Positions 27,757 through 37,423 of a stretch of 64,000 bases of DNA are shown piece after piece. The stretch covers positions 1,945,001 through 2,009,000 of the forward strand of contig NZ_AP018560.1 in NCBI RefSeq assembly GCF_003967035.1, read 5' to 3'. The notes under the pieces are model-generated. The model made no database searches and was not told the DNA's origin. It saw only the letters and a list, made by a program, of their open reading frames with translations. This stretch comes from Aerosticca soli. GTDB taxonomy: Bacteria > Pseudomonadota > Gammaproteobacteria > Xanthomonadales > Rhodanobacteraceae. A program made the position numbers and the translations under genes. Each line of letters opens with the position of its first letter. The stretch's first letter is position 1.

Positions 27757-28664
27757 AACGGTTTGCGCCTGGGCGCCGGCCGGCCGCTCCCGTCAGGTTG
27801 CGCGCCCGACGGGGCTGCCTGGCCGGGCTCGCGCTGCTGCTCCTTGCCGGCCTTGCCCACGCGCAGCCGGCGCTGTGGGTGGCCAGACGTGCCGATGCCA
27901 CGGTCTACCTGTTCGGCACCGTCCATCTGCTGCCACACGACACCAGCTGGCGCGATCCATCGCTCGACCGGGCCCTGGCCGCCAGCCAGGCGCTATACGT
28001 GGAAATCGTCGATGACGATCCGCTGATCATGTCCGCGCTGGTATTGCGCTACGGCATCGACACCGCCCATCCGCTGTCCACGCGGCTCACGCCGGCGGAG
28101 TGGGATCGGCTGCAGCACGCCGCGCGCCTGGCGAGCATCGACGATGGCCGACGCCTGAACCTCATGAAGCCCTGGCTGGCCGCGCTCACCCTGACCGTGG
28201 CGCCGCTGACCAAGGCGGGCCTGGACCCCGCCGCAGGCGTCGACCGCCAGCTGCGCGAGGCCATGAGCCGCGCCGGCAAACCCGTGCGCGCGCTGGAGAC
28301 GGCCGAGCAGCAGATCCGCTTTCTCGCCGACCTGCCGATGTCGCTGCAGCTTGGCCTGTTGCGCTCGATGCTGCGGGAGACCGATCGTGCCGGCGAGGAG
28401 CTTGGCAAGCTCATCGACGCCTGGAAGACCGGTGACGTGGCCGCCATCGCGCGGCTCGAGAACGACACCCTGGCCCGCGAGGAACCTGCGCTTTACCGGC
28501 GGCTGCTGGTGGAACGCAACGCCGCCTGGGCGCAGCGCATCCAATCCCTGCTGGCCCAGCCCGGCACCTACTTCATCGCCGTCGGCGCGGCCCATCTGGC
28601 CGGTCCGGACAGCCTGCAGGCCCGGCTGGCGGCGCTGGGCGTGACCGTGACGCGCGCACCCTGA
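27753..28664 (+). CDS. TraB/GumN-family protein
   Basis: A 303-residue exported protein of the TraB/PrgY/GumN family. A signal peptide (core LAGLALLLLAGLAHAQ, about residues 24-39) precedes the first family motif TVYLFGTVHLLPHD. The C-terminal motif is YFIAVGAAHLAGPDSL. Related Tiki proteins are metalloproteases using a GX2H plus Glu pattern, but activity is unproven for bacterial GumN. It overlaps the hydratase gene by ATGA, so the two are co-translated; the functional reason is unknown. Confidence 0.85.
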   Translation: MKRFAPGRRPAAPVRLRARRGCLAGLALLLLAGLAHAQPALWVARRADATVYLFGTVHLLPHDTSWRDPSLDRALAASQALYVEIVDDDPLIMSALVLRYGIDTAHPLSTRLTPAEWDRLQHAARLASIDDGRRLNLMKPWLAALTLTVAPLTKAGLDPAAGVDRQLREAMSRAGKPVRALETAEQQIRFLADLPMSLQLGLLRSMLRETDRAGEELGKLIDAWKTGDVAAIARLENDTLAREEPALYRRLLVERNAAWAQRIQSLLAQPGTYFIAVGAAHLAGPDSLQARLAALGVTVTRAP

Positions 28665-28725
28665 GCCGCCTTCGCCGGCTTCGGCCAGAACGCCGACACC
28701 GGCGACTTGCAAGGACACCCAGCCC

Positions 28726-29946
28726 ATGAACACGCTTCCCGCCCTTCCCGATTTTCGCAGTGCCGCCTTCCTGCGCGAGCACATCGCCAGCATCCTCGCC
28801 TTCTACCAGCCGCACGTGCTCGACCCGGCCGGCGGTTTTTTCCACTACTTCAAGGACGACGGACGCGTCTACGACACCCGCCATCGCCACCTGGTGAGCA
28901 GCACGCGCTTCGTCTACAACTATGCGATGGCCGCGCGCGAATTCGCTTCGCCCGCGTACCTGGACATGGCCCGCCACGGACTCGCCTATCTGCGCGAGGT
29001 GCACCGCGACCCGGCCACCGGCGGTTATGCCTGGACGATCTGCGACGGCCACCCCGAGGACCGCACCAACCATGCCTACGGCGTCGCCTTCGTGCTGCTC
29101 GCCTACGCCAGCGCGCGCAAGGCCGGCCTCGACACCGCCGCCTGGATGGAGGAAACCTGGGAGCTCCTGGCACGGCGCTTTTGGGAACCCGAGGCCGGGC
29201 TCTACCGCGACGAGGCCGACCCCGACTGGCACTTCAGCCCCTACCGCGGCCAGAACGCCAACATGCACCTGTGCGAGGCGATGCTCACCGCCTGGCAGGC
29301 CAGTGGCGAGGGCCGCTACCTCGAGCGCGCCCTCACCCTCGCCGATCACATCACCCGCCGACAGGCGGCCAAGGCGGGCGGGCTGGTATGGGAGCACTAC
29401 GATGCCCATTGGAACGTGGACTGGGACTACCACAAGGACGATCCGAAACATCTGTTCCGGCCCTGGGGGTTCCAGCCCGGCCACCAGACCGAATGGGCCA
29501 AGCTGCTCTTGATCCTGGAGCGCGAGCTCGATGGCGCCGGACGCACGAAGCCGGACTGGCTGCTGCCGACCGCGCGCCACTTGTTCGACACCGCCGTCGA
29601 GCGCGCCTGGGACGACACTTACGGCGGCCTGTGCTACGGCTTCGACCCCGAAGGCCGGATCTGCGACGACGACAAATACTTCTGGGTGCAGGCCGAATCC
29701 CTCGCCGCCGCGGCGCTGCTGCACGAACGCACCGGCGAGGCCGTCTACGATGACTGGTACATCCGCCTCTGGACCTACGCCTGGCGACATTTCGTCGATC
29801 ACCGCCACGGCGCCTGGTATCGCATCCTGACCCGCGACAACCGCAAGTACAGCGACGAGAAGAGTCCGGCCGGCAAGACCGACTACCACACCATGGGTGC
29901 CTGTCACGAGGTGCTCGCGCTGATCCGCCGCGGCGGGCGGCCGTGA
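28726..29946 (+). CDS. AGE-family epimerase/isomerase (mannose isomerase / YihS-like)
   Basis: Cytosolic (alpha/alpha)6-barrel sugar isomerase of 406 residues, related to N-acylglucosamine 2-epimerase and to D-mannose/aldose-ketose isomerases. Conserved segments include [47 protein letters not shown] and [20 protein letters not shown]. The last of these contains catalytic-type His residues. [14 protein letters not shown] lies at the C-terminus. The lack of an ATP-binding insertion favours mannose isomerase over renin-binding-protein types; exact substrate is not decidable. It stands alone between gumN-like and parC. Confidence 0.85.
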   Translation: MNTLPALPDFRSAAFLREHIASILAFYQPHVLDPAGGFFHYFKDDGRVYDTRHRHLVSSTRFVYNYAMAAREFASPAYLDMARHGLAYLREVHRDPATGGYAWTICDGHPEDRTNHAYGVAFVLLAYASARKAGLDTAAWMEETWELLARRFWEPEAGLYRDEADPDWHFSPYRGQNANMHLCEAMLTAWQASGEGRYLERALTLADHITRRQAAKAGGLVWEHYDAHWNVDWDYHKDDPKHLFRPWGFQPGHQTEWAKLLLILERELDGAGRTKPDWLLPTARHLFDTAVERAWDDTYGGLCYGFDPEGRICDDDKYFWVQAESLAAAALLHERTGEAVYDDWYIRLWTYAWRHFVDHRHGAWYRILTRDNRKYSDEKSPAGKTDYHTMGACHEVLALIRRGGRP

Positions 29947-30025
29947 GCCGCGCGAAGCCCGCCGCCCCCGCCGCAGCGGGCCTTCTGGCACCATCGTCCG
30001 TTTGCCGACCCACACGCGAACCTGC

Positions 30026-32269
30026 ATGAACCTGCAAGCCAATTTCGAACAGATCCCGCTCAAGCAGTACGCCGAGCGCGCGTACCTGGACTATTCCATG
30101 TACGTGGTGCTGGACCGCGCGCTGCCCTTCATCGGCGACGGCCTGAAGCCGGTGCAGCGGCGCATCATCTACGCGATGAGCGAGCTCGGCCTCGCCGCCG
30201 GCGCCAAGCCGAAGAAGTCCGCGCGCACCGTGGGCGACGTGATCGGCAAGTTCCACCCGCACGGCGACAGTGCCTGCTACGAGGCGCTGGTGCTGATGGC
30301 GCAGCCGTTCTCCTACCGCTATCCGCTGATCGACGGCCAGGGCAATTTCGGCTCGCAGGACGACCCCAAGAGCTTCGCCGCGATGCGCTACACCGAGTCG
30401 CGCCTGACGCCGCTCGCCGAAGCCCTGCTCAGCGAGCTCGCCCACGGCACGGTGGACTGGACGGCCAACTTCGACGGCACGCTGGAAGAGCCGTCCTGGC
30501 TGCCGGCGCGGGTGCCGCACATCCTGCTGAACGGCGCCACCGGCATCGCCGTGGGCATGGCCACCGACATTCCGCCGCACAACCTGCGCGAAGTGATCGA
30601 CGCCTGCATCCGGCTGCTCGATGACCCCGAGGCCGACGTCGCCGCGCTGTGCGAGCACATCCTGGGTCCGGACTTCCCCACCGAGGCGGAGATCATCACC
30701 CCGCGCCGCGAACTGCTCGCCCTCTACCAGACCGGCAGCGGTTCGGTGCGCGCGCGGGCCGTGTACAAGCGCGAGGACGGCAACATCGTGGTCACCGCGC
30801 TGCCGCACCAGGTCAGCCCGGCGAAGATCCTCGAGCAGATCGCCGCGCAGATGCGCGCCAAGAAGCTGCCGATGATCGAGGATTTGCGCGACGAATCCGA
30901 CCACGAGAACCCGATCCGCCTGGTGATCGTGCCGCGCTCCGGGCGCATCGACGTCGACGGCTTGATGCGCCACCTATTCGCCACCACCGACCTGGAAAAA
31001 AGCTTCCGCGTCAACCTCAACATGATCGGCCTGGACGGCCGGCCACAGGTGAAGGACTTAAAGCGCATCCTCACCGAGTGGCTGAGCTTCCGCACCGCCA
31101 CGGTGACGCGCCGGCTCAACCATCGCCTGGCCAAGGTCGAGCGCCGGCTGCATCTGCTGGAGGGCCTGCGCATCGCCTACCTCAACCTGGACGAGGTGAT
31201 CCGCATCGTCCGTTCCGAGGACGAGCCCAAGCCGGTGCTGATGGCGCGCTTCGGCCTCAGCGAGGAACAGGCCGACTACATCCTGGAAACCCGCCTGCGA
31301 CAGCTCGCCCGCCTGGAAGAGATGAAGATCAACGCCGAGCGCGACGCGCTGGAAGAAGAGCGCGCACGCATCAACGTGCTGCTGAAATCGCCGGCCAAGC
31401 TCAAGGGCTTGATCAAGCAGGAACTCAAGGCCGACGCGGAGAAATACGGTGACGCCCGCCGCTCGCCGCTGATCGAGCGCGAGGCCGCGCAGGCGCTCGA
31501 CGAGCGCGCGCTGGTGCCGAGCGAGCCGGTCACCGTGGTGCTCTCGCAAAAAGGCTGGATCCGCGCCGCCAAGGGACACGACGTCGATGCCGAGGGGCTG
31601 AGCTATCGCGAGGGCGACGGCCTGCTCGCCGCGGTGAAGGCGCGTACCACGCAGCAGCTGGCGGTGCTCGACTCCACCGGCCGCAGCTATTCCACGCCGA
31701 TCCATACCCTGCCTTCCGCGCGCGGCAACGGCGAGCCGCTGACCGGCCGGTTCAGTCCGCCGGCCGGCGCCCATTTCGAGGCGATCGTCGCCGGCGACGA
31801 CGACACCCGGCTGGTGATCGCCACCGACCACGGCTACGGCTTCGTCACCCGTTTCGAGTCCCTGACCGGCCGCAACAAGGCCGGCAAGCAGGTGGTCACG
31901 CTCACCGACGGCGCGCATCTCCTGCCGCCGCAGATCAGCCATGACCCCATCCGCGACCGCATCGTCGTCGTCACCACCGAGGGTCACCTGCTGATGTTTT
32001 CGGTGGCCGAACTGCCCGAGCTCGATAAGGGCAAGGGCAACAAGCTCATCGACATTCCCAGGGCGAAACTGGCCAGCGGCGAGGAAAAGGTGGCCGGCAT
32101 CGCGGTCATCCCCGAAGGCAATGGCGAGGTGACGCTGTACGCCGGCCAGCGCAAGCTGACCCTCCGCTGGCCCGACCTGATCGCCTACGGCGGCCATCGC
32201 GCCAGCCGCGGCGGCGTGCTGCCACGCGGCCTGCGCCGGGTCGATCGCATCGAGGCCGCGGCTTCCTAA
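30026..32269 (+). CDS. parC: DNA topoisomerase IV subunit A
   Basis: Decatenates chromosomes with ParE. The 747-residue protein begins [20 protein letters not shown] and has the active Tyr122 in [11 protein letters not shown]. The quinolone-determining region [12 protein letters not shown] keeps Ser82 and Glu86, the susceptible-type residues. The C-terminal beta-pinwheel starts about residue 490 and lacks the full GyrA box, which fits ParC. ATG 30026 aligns with family starts. ParE is not in the window. Confidence 0.95.
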   Translation: MNLQANFEQIPLKQYAERAYLDYSMYVVLDRALPFIGDGLKPVQRRIIYAMSELGLAAGAKPKKSARTVGDVIGKFHPHGDSACYEALVLMAQPFSYRYPLIDGQGNFGSQDDPKSFAAMRYTESRLTPLAEALLSELAHGTVDWTANFDGTLEEPSWLPARVPHILLNGATGIAVGMATDIPPHNLREVIDACIRLLDDPEADVAALCEHILGPDFPTEAEIITPRRELLALYQTGSGSVRARAVYKREDGNIVVTALPHQVSPAKILEQIAAQMRAKKLPMIEDLRDESDHENPIRLVIVPRSGRIDVDGLMRHLFATTDLEKSFRVNLNMIGLDGRPQVKDLKRILTEWLSFRTATVTRRLNHRLAKVERRLHLLEGLRIAYLNLDEVIRIVRSEDEPKPVLMARFGLSEEQADYILETRLRQLARLEEMKINAERDALEEERARINVLLKSPAKLKGLIKQELKADAEKYGDARRSPLIEREAAQALDERALVPSEPVTVVLSQKGWIRAAKGHDVDAEGLSYREGDGLLAAVKARTTQQLAVLDSTGRSYSTPIHTLPSARGNGEPLTGRFSPPAGAHFEAIVAGDDDTRLVIATDHGYGFVTRFESLTGRNKAGKQVVTLTDGAHLLPPQISHDPIRDRIVVVTTEGHLLMFSVAELPELDKGKGNKLIDIPRAKLASGEEKVAGIAVIPEGNGEVTLYAGQRKLTLRWPDLIAYGGHRASRGGVLPRGLRRVDRIEAAAS

Positions 32270-32413
32270 AGGGCGCCGCACGGGCAATGGCCGCCTTTTT
32301 GGCCTTTGCGCATGCGTCGGCGTGAACTTTTGCGGGGCGATGGAATCGCAAGCTGTGCACCCGCGACGGGTATCGTGCGTTCCAGCTTCCGTCCCTTTTT
32401 TGAGGAAACCGCC

Positions 32414-32893
32414 ATGAAGCCCCTGCGCCTCGCCTGTTTCGCGGCCTGTCTCGGCACCGCTGCCGTCTGCGCGCAAGGTACCGGCCAGACGCTCAACCTG
32501 AAGCTGCCGGCCGACTATCCGGCGGCCAGCGGCACGACGGCCGCGCAAGGTGCGCCCGTCAAGGCCCCCGCGGCGGCGACGTCCTCTGGCGCCGTCACTC
32601 AAGCGCCCTCGCCCTATGCCAAGGATCCTCCGGGCACCTGGTATGGCGACACCAGCGGCCGGCTCGCCGATACCGACACGGCGCGTGCAGCACCCGCCTG
32701 CGATGACGCCACGTTCAATCAGCCGCAGCTGCACGGCAGCGTCGGCATGGGTGTGATGGGCGGCAACCATGTCAGCGGCGATTACCAGGCCGCCGGCGTC
32801 ACCATCAGCCAGGCCTTCGGCCACTGCGGGCATCCCACCGGGGGCATGAGCATCTCCGTGGGCGGCACCCAGGGGCATTATCACGTGCATTGA
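32414..32893 (+). CDS. Hypothetical exported protein
   Basis: A 159-residue predicted secreted protein with a signal peptide (ACFAACLGTAAVCA, cleavage near AQG at about residue 21). An Ala/Pro/Thr-rich linker (about 35-75) follows. The C-terminal part is Gly-rich and polar with patterns GVMGGNHVSGDYQAAGV and GMSISVGGTQGHYHVH. Two Cys (PACDD and GHCGH) could form a disulfide. GAGG precedes ATG 32414 by about eight bases. No family recognised; it could be a Xanthomonadales-specific envelope protein. Confidence 0.6.
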   Translation: MKPLRLACFAACLGTAAVCAQGTGQTLNLKLPADYPAASGTTAAQGAPVKAPAAATSSGAVTQAPSPYAKDPPGTWYGDTSGRLADTDTARAAPACDDATFNQPQLHGSVGMGVMGGNHVSGDYQAAGVTISQAFGHCGHPTGGMSISVGGTQGHYHVH

Positions 32894-33069
32894 GCAAGCG
32901 TCGATCGCCATCGGCCTGTGGCGAGCCGATTCCGGGGAAAGGCTGATTCGCCAAACAGGGCCCATGTGGCCCATGCCGGCGTGGCTATGAGACGCGGCTT
33001 GAAGCGTCCTGTTCGACGGTGCGATGGTGCAGTAAGCGCAAATCCACGGGGCTTCCGCCGCTGCCGAAC

Positions 33070-33091
33070 ACCCGATCGACAGCGGGTTTTT
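33070..33091 (+). terminator. Possible intrinsic terminator
   Basis: ACCCG-(8-base loop)-CGGGT with the T-run TTTTT at 33087-33091, located between the exported-protein gene and the converging NUDIX gene. The 5-bp stem is short. Confidence 0.4.
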
Positions 33092-33092
33092 C

Positions 33093-33491
33093 TCAACGCA
33101 GCCGCGGCAGGATGTGCTCGCGGCTGAGCAGCGCGATCGGCAGCTCACCCGGCGTGGCTGGATCGATCCAGCGCAACTCGGCGATCTCGGCCTGTGCGCA
33201 GGGCTCGCCCAGCACCTGCACTTCGAAGACTTCGGCCTCGACCACGTGGCCCTGTTCGTTCGCCGCCGGCGCGCTGGCGCGGCAGAGAAAGCGCGCCGCC
33301 CCCGGATCGAGCGCGCAACCCAGCTCTTCGCGCAGCTCGCGCGCCAGCGTGGCCAGCGCATCCGCATCGCCCGCCTCGGGCTTGCCGCCGGGCTGCTGGA
33401 ACACCGCCGCGCCGTGCTTGCGCACCAGCAGCACGCGACCGCGGTCGTCGCGGATCACCGCGGCGACGATGCGGATCGTCGGCGCGTTCAA
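33093..33491 (-). CDS. NUDIX hydrolase (second of an overlapping pair)
   Basis: A 132-residue MutT-like NUDIX protein: IRIVAAVIRDDRGRVLLVRK, FQQPGGKPEAGDADALATLA, RELREELGC and a C-terminal YTD-less tail. The Nudix box has the REL-EE core but one extra residue between GG and RELREELG, and Asp where the first Glu is usual. The only start consistent with the domain is TTG 33491, which overlaps the stop of the upstream NUDIX gene (TTGA). Substrate unknown; oxidised or damaged nucleoside diphosphate derivatives are typical for the family. Confidence 0.75.
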   Translation of the reverse strand: MNAPTIRIVAAVIRDDRGRVLLVRKHGAAVFQQPGGKPEAGDADALATLARELREELGCALDPGAARFLCRASAPAANEQGHVVEAEVFEVQVLGEPCAQAEIAELRWIDPATPGELPIALLSREHILPRLR

Positions 33492-33976
33492 AGCCGCATG
33501 TACGACCAGGACTGCGGCCGTCCGCCGGCGTACGGCATGACACCATGGAAAGGCCGCGGGTCGGCGTCGAACACCAGCGGCAGAAAATGCCGGTCGCCCT
33601 CCCACATCGGCAGGGCCAGGAGTTTTTCGCGCGGCACCCATTCGAGCGTGCCTTCCGGATTGCGCATGTACGGCTCGCCGCTGTAGCGCTCGATCAGAAA
33701 AATGAAGCCCAGCCAGTCCTCGCCGTTCGGGCCGAAACCGGGCCAGTTGAGCGTGCCGCGCAGGCGCATCGATTCGCAGACGATGCCGGCCTCCTCGTGG
33801 ATCTCGCGCTGCATGCAGGTGGCGATGTCCTCTTCCGGCTCCATCTTGCCGCCCAGGCCGTTGTATTTGCCCAGGTGCTGGTCGTCGGCACGCGCGTTGC
33901 GATGGATCATGAGCACCTGTCGATGATCGGGGGAAAGCACGTAGCCCAGCGTGGCGACGATCGGCGTGTAAGGCAT
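33488..33976 (-). CDS. NUDIX hydrolase, 8-oxo-dGTP diphosphatase-like
   Basis: A 162-residue NUDIX enzyme with a canonical box: GGKMEPEEDIATCMQ followed by REIHEEAG, fitting Gx5Ex7REUxEExGU. The N-terminus PIVATLGYVLSPDHRQVLMI and the NARADDQHLGKYNGLGGKM segment resemble MTH1/MutT-type proteins that remove oxidised purine nucleotides. ATG 33976 starts MPYTPIVATLG. It is translationally coupled to the second NUDIX gene and divergent from the glycosidase lipoprotein gene. Confidence 0.85.
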   Translation of the reverse strand: MPYTPIVATLGYVLSPDHRQVLMIHRNARADDQHLGKYNGLGGKMEPEEDIATCMQREIHEEAGIVCESMRLRGTLNWPGFGPNGEDWLGFIFLIERYSGEPYMRNPEGTLEWVPREKLLALPMWEGDRHFLPLVFDADPRPFHGVMPYAGGRPQSWSYMRL

Positions 33977-34072
33977 GGCGGAGAGGTGCGGCAAAAAAGC
34001 CGAGTTTAGCGTGCGCGACGCCAGCGGCGGCGAGGCTTGCACCGGCCACCCGCCGGCGGCGACCATGCGCGG

Positions 34073-34870
34073 ATGCCACGCCGTTTTCCGTTTCCGCTCG
34101 TCCGGCTGTGCCGCGTCCTGCCGCCGGTCTTCTGGCTTTTGGCCTGCGCCTGTGCCACGGCCGACCGGCCCCTGGAAAGCGCCTCGCTGCGGTTTGCCGA
34201 CCAGTCGTTCCGCATCGTGCGGATCGACCTACGGCGCCATGCGCTCAAGCTGTACTGGCGCGATCCGGACAGTGGCCAGCCGTTCGGCGATATCGAGACC
34301 TTGCGCCGCTGGGGCGAGGCGCGCGGCCGCAAGCTGCTGTTCGCCGCCAACGCCGGCATCTACGATCGCGCCAACGCGCCGCTCGGCCTGCACGTGGAGG
34401 ACGGCCGCACGCTGGTGCCGCTCAATCTCGTCCACGGCAATCCGGCCGCCGGCAACTTCTCGCTGCGCCCGAACGGCGTCTTCGCGATCGACCTCGAAGG
34501 CCATGCGCTGGTACGCACCAGCGAGGCCTTCAAGGCCGCGCACCGGCCGGTGCGCTGGGCGAGCCAGTCCGGCCCCATGCTGGTCATCGACGGGCAGATC
34601 AACCCCGCCTTCGCCGATGATTCGGGCAGCCTGAAATGGCGCAGCGGGGTATGCGCGCCGAGCCCGACCCAGGTGGTCTTCGCGGTCAGCGAAACACCGG
34701 TCAACTTCCACACCTTCGCGCGGTTCTTCCGCGACGCGCTGCACTGCCGCGACGCACTCTACCTGGACGGCAGCATCTCGCAGTTCTACATCGACGGCGT
34801 GGGTTACGCCGGCGCACCGGCCTTCATGGTCAAGCCCTATGCGGGCATCTTCGCGGTCTTCGCCTCATGA
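34073..34870 (+). CDS. Phosphodiester glycosidase (NAGPA-domain) family lipoprotein
   Basis: A 265-residue envelope protein with a lipoprotein-type signal (VFWLLAC, Cys near residue 26). A domain resembling the catalytic part of N-acetylglucosamine-1-phosphodiester alpha-N-acetylglucosaminidase follows. Visible landmarks are LLFAANAGIYD, APLGLHVEDGR, FSLRPNGVFAID, ASQSGPMLVIDG, ALYLDGSISQFYID and the C-terminal PYAGIFAVFAS. Bacterial members are thought to cleave phosphodiester-linked sugars; substrate unknown. The stop overlaps the penicillin-acylase gene by ATGA. ATG 34073 starts MPRRFPFPLVRL. Confidence 0.82.
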   Translation: MPRRFPFPLVRLCRVLPPVFWLLACACATADRPLESASLRFADQSFRIVRIDLRRHALKLYWRDPDSGQPFGDIETLRRWGEARGRKLLFAANAGIYDRANAPLGLHVEDGRTLVPLNLVHGNPAAGNFSLRPNGVFAIDLEGHALVRTSEAFKAAHRPVRWASQSGPMLVIDGQINPAFADDSGSLKWRSGVCAPSPTQVVFAVSETPVNFHTFARFFRDALHCRDALYLDGSISQFYIDGVGYAGAPAFMVKPYAGIFAVFAS

Positions 34871-37299
34871 GCCAAGCTTCTTTCCTGCGCCGGGTCCTCC
34901 GCCGGCTGACCCTGGGCCTGGTGGCCGTGGTGCTCGTCGCCCTCCTCGCCGCCTGGTATGCGCTGGCCGACGGCCGTGCGCGACTGCGCGGCGACCTCAC
35001 CACCCCGGCGCTGGCCGCGCCGGTAGCGGTGGAACGCGACGCGCTCGGCAGCGTCACCCTGACCGCCGACAGCCGCGACGACCTCACCTGGGCACTGGGC
35101 TTCGTGCACGCCCAGGAACGCTTCTTCGAGATGGACCTGATGCGCCGGCTGCCGGCCGGCGAACTGGCCGAGCTGATCGGCCCGAGCGCGCTCCAGGCCG
35201 ACCTCGATCATCGGCGCCACCGCCTGCGCGCGATGGTGGGGCAAGCCTACGCCGAGCTGCCGGCGGACCAGCGGCGGACGCTGGATCGCTATCGCGACGG
35301 CGTCAACGCCGGTCTGGACGACCTGCACAGTCGGCCGTGGGCCTATTACCTCCTGCGCAGCACGCCCAGGCCCTGGCGCTCGGAAGACACCTTGCTGGTG
35401 CTGGCATCCATGTACCTGGATCTCAACGGCGACGGACACAACCAGCGCGAGCGGCGCCTGGCGGAGCTGCGTGCGGTGCTGCCCGCCCCGCTGGTCGATT
35501 TCCTCACCGCTCCGGACCCGGCCTGGGAGGCGCCGCTGGACGGAGCGCTCTCGCCGCCGCCGGCACCGCCCGCGGCCAGCGTGTTCGACCTGCGCCGGCA
35601 GGCATCACCGACGCCGACGCCGGCGCGGAGTACGCTGACCGCCGCACTGGCCCCGGCCCTGGACGATCGCCGCGCCGGCAGCAACAACTTCGCCGTCGCC
35701 GGCGCGCTCACCGGCACCGGCGCGGCCATGCTCGAAAACGACATGCATCTTGGCCTGCGCGTCCCCGACATCTGGTTCCGGGCCCGCCTGCGCTATGCCG
35801 ACCCGACAGCCCCGAACGGCCGGCGCGATGCGGTCGGCGTCACCCTGCCCGGCACGCCCGCGCTGGTGGCCGGCTCCAACGGCCAACTCGCCTGGGGCTT
35901 CACCAACAGCTTCGGCGACTGGCTGGACTGGGTGCGGATCCGGCGGGACCCGGCCGATGCCTCGCGCTACGCGGTGCCCGAAGGCTGGGCGAACATCGAA
36001 CGCCACGTCGAGCTGATCCACGTGCGCGGCCAGGCCGACCGCAGCCTGATCGTGGAAACCACGCGCTGGGGCCCGATCATGGCTACCGACACCGACGGCA
36101 CGCCGCTGGCGCTGGCCTGGATCGGCGACCTGCCGCGCGGCTACAACCTCGGCCTGATGGCGCTCGAACACGCCGCCAGCGTGGCGCAGGCAGTGGCGCT
36201 CGCGCCCACCTTCGGCATGCCGCCGCAGAATCTGCTGGCCGCCGACGCCGGCGGCCACATCGGCTGGACGGTGACCGGCACCAGCCTGCCGCAACGCACG
36301 GGCTACGACCCGACCCTGCCGGCCGACTGGTCGCGCCCGGGCGTCGGCTGGCAGGGCTGGACGGCCCCGGCCGACTATCCGCGCCTGCTCGATCCACCCG
36401 ATGGCCGGCTCTGGACTGCCAACCAGCGTACCGTCGGCGGTGCCTGGCTGGCCTTGCTCGGCAGCGGCGGCCACGATCTCGGCGCCCGGGCCCAGCAGAT
36501 CCGCGACGATCTGCGCGCGCAGAACCGCTTCACCGCGGACAGCCTGCTCGCTATCGCGCTGGACGATCGCGCGCTGTTTCTGGCGCGCTGGCAACGGCTG
36601 CTGCAGGACACCCTGGCAGGCACCCGCGATCCCGCGCTGACCGAGCTGCGCGAACTCACCGCCACCTGGCGTGGCCGCGCCGCCGTGGACAGCGTGGACT
36701 ACCGCCTGGTGCGCGCCTTTCGCGAGGCCGTTCACAGCGCCGTACTGGCCCCGTTCGTGGCCCAGGTCAAGGCGCGATACCCCGATTTCGCCTGGCCGCC
36801 GGGCGCCTCGGCGGAGGCGGCGGTCTGGGCCTTGCTGCGCGACCGGCCGGGCTGGCTGCTCGATCCGGCCTACGCCGACTGGGACGCCCTGCTGCAGGCG
36901 GCGGCACGCCGGGTCACGGACGAGCTCGGCCGCCAGCCGGGCGGTTTGCCGGCACGCCGCTGGGGCGAGGTCAATCACGCCGGCATCCGGCATGCGCTGT
37001 CCCCGGCGCTGCCGGCGTTCATCGCCCGCCTGCTCGACATGCCCGACCAGCCGCTGCCCGGCGATGCCAACATGCCGCGCGTAGCCGCCCCCGCCTTCGG
37101 CGCCTCCGAACGGCTGGTGGTGAGCCCGGGGCACGAGGCGCAGGGCATCCTGGAGATGCCTGGCGGCCAGAGCGATCATCCGCTCTCGCCGTTCTATGGC
37201 GCAGGTCACGCCGACTGGGTGGATGGCCGCCCGACGCCGCTGCTGCCCGGCCCCACGCGCTACCGCTTCACCCTTTCACCAACGCCTCTGCCGCGCTGA
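34867..37299 (+). CDS. Penicillin acylase-family N-terminal nucleophile hydrolase
   Basis: An 810-residue Ntn hydrolase, probably periplasmic and membrane-anchored by an N-terminal helix (LGLVAVVLVALLAAWYAL, about 16-33). Like penicillin/cephalosporin/AHL acylases it should self-cleave to alpha and beta chains. The new N-terminal serine is Ser272 in DDRRAGSNNFAVAG. The alpha part has DDLTWALGFVHAQERFFEMD; the beta part has the conserved LENDMHLGLRVPDIW and a GQSDHPLSPFYGAGH tail. Substrates for the family include beta-lactams, acyl-homoserine lactones and other amides. It is translationally coupled to the glycosidase-like lipoprotein. Confidence 0.88.
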   Translation: MSQASFLRRVLRRLTLGLVAVVLVALLAAWYALADGRARLRGDLTTPALAAPVAVERDALGSVTLTADSRDDLTWALGFVHAQERFFEMDLMRRLPAGELAELIGPSALQADLDHRRHRLRAMVGQAYAELPADQRRTLDRYRDGVNAGLDDLHSRPWAYYLLRSTPRPWRSEDTLLVLASMYLDLNGDGHNQRERRLAELRAVLPAPLVDFLTAPDPAWEAPLDGALSPPPAPPAASVFDLRRQASPTPTPARSTLTAALAPALDDRRAGSNNFAVAGALTGTGAAMLENDMHLGLRVPDIWFRARLRYADPTAPNGRRDAVGVTLPGTPALVAGSNGQLAWGFTNSFGDWLDWVRIRRDPADASRYAVPEGWANIERHVELIHVRGQADRSLIVETTRWGPIMATDTDGTPLALAWIGDLPRGYNLGLMALEHAASVAQAVALAPTFGMPPQNLLAADAGGHIGWTVTGTSLPQRTGYDPTLPADWSRPGVGWQGWTAPADYPRLLDPPDGRLWTANQRTVGGAWLALLGSGGHDLGARAQQIRDDLRAQNRFTADSLLAIALDDRALFLARWQRLLQDTLAGTRDPALTELRELTATWRGRAAVDSVDYRLVRAFREAVHSAVLAPFVAQVKARYPDFAWPPGASAEAAVWALLRDRPGWLLDPAYADWDALLQAAARRVTDELGRQPGGLPARRWGEVNHAGIRHALSPALPAFIARLLDMPDQPLPGDANMPRVAAPAFGASERLVVSPGHEAQGILEMPGGQSDHPLSPFYGAGHADWVDGRPTPLLPGPTRYRFTLSPTPLPR

Positions 37300-37313
37300 G
37301 ATCCGACCCGGAC

Positions 37314-37353
37314 AGGCTGCCATCGCGCGCCGTGACGGCGAGGATGGCAGCCT
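37314..37353. terminator. Large stem-loop between two converging genes
   Basis: AGGCTGCCATC (37314-37324) pairs perfectly with GATGGCAGCCT (37343-37353), and an inner CGCCG-TGA-CGGCG extends the stem. It lies just after the penicillin-acylase stop and before the converging dioxygenase beta gene. It has no T-tract, so a bidirectional, possibly Rho-assisted terminator or mRNA-stabilising structure is inferred. Confidence 0.5.
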
Positions 37354-37423
37354 GCGGTTTCCACGGGTCCGCCCCCGCATCGCGGGCGCGACTCTCGCCT
37401 CGCTGCCCTGGCCGCCACAGCCG

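Noticed and set aside
30242-30300. Quinolone-resistance substitutions in ParC
   Set aside because: The [11 protein letters not shown] region keeps Ser and Glu at the usual positions.
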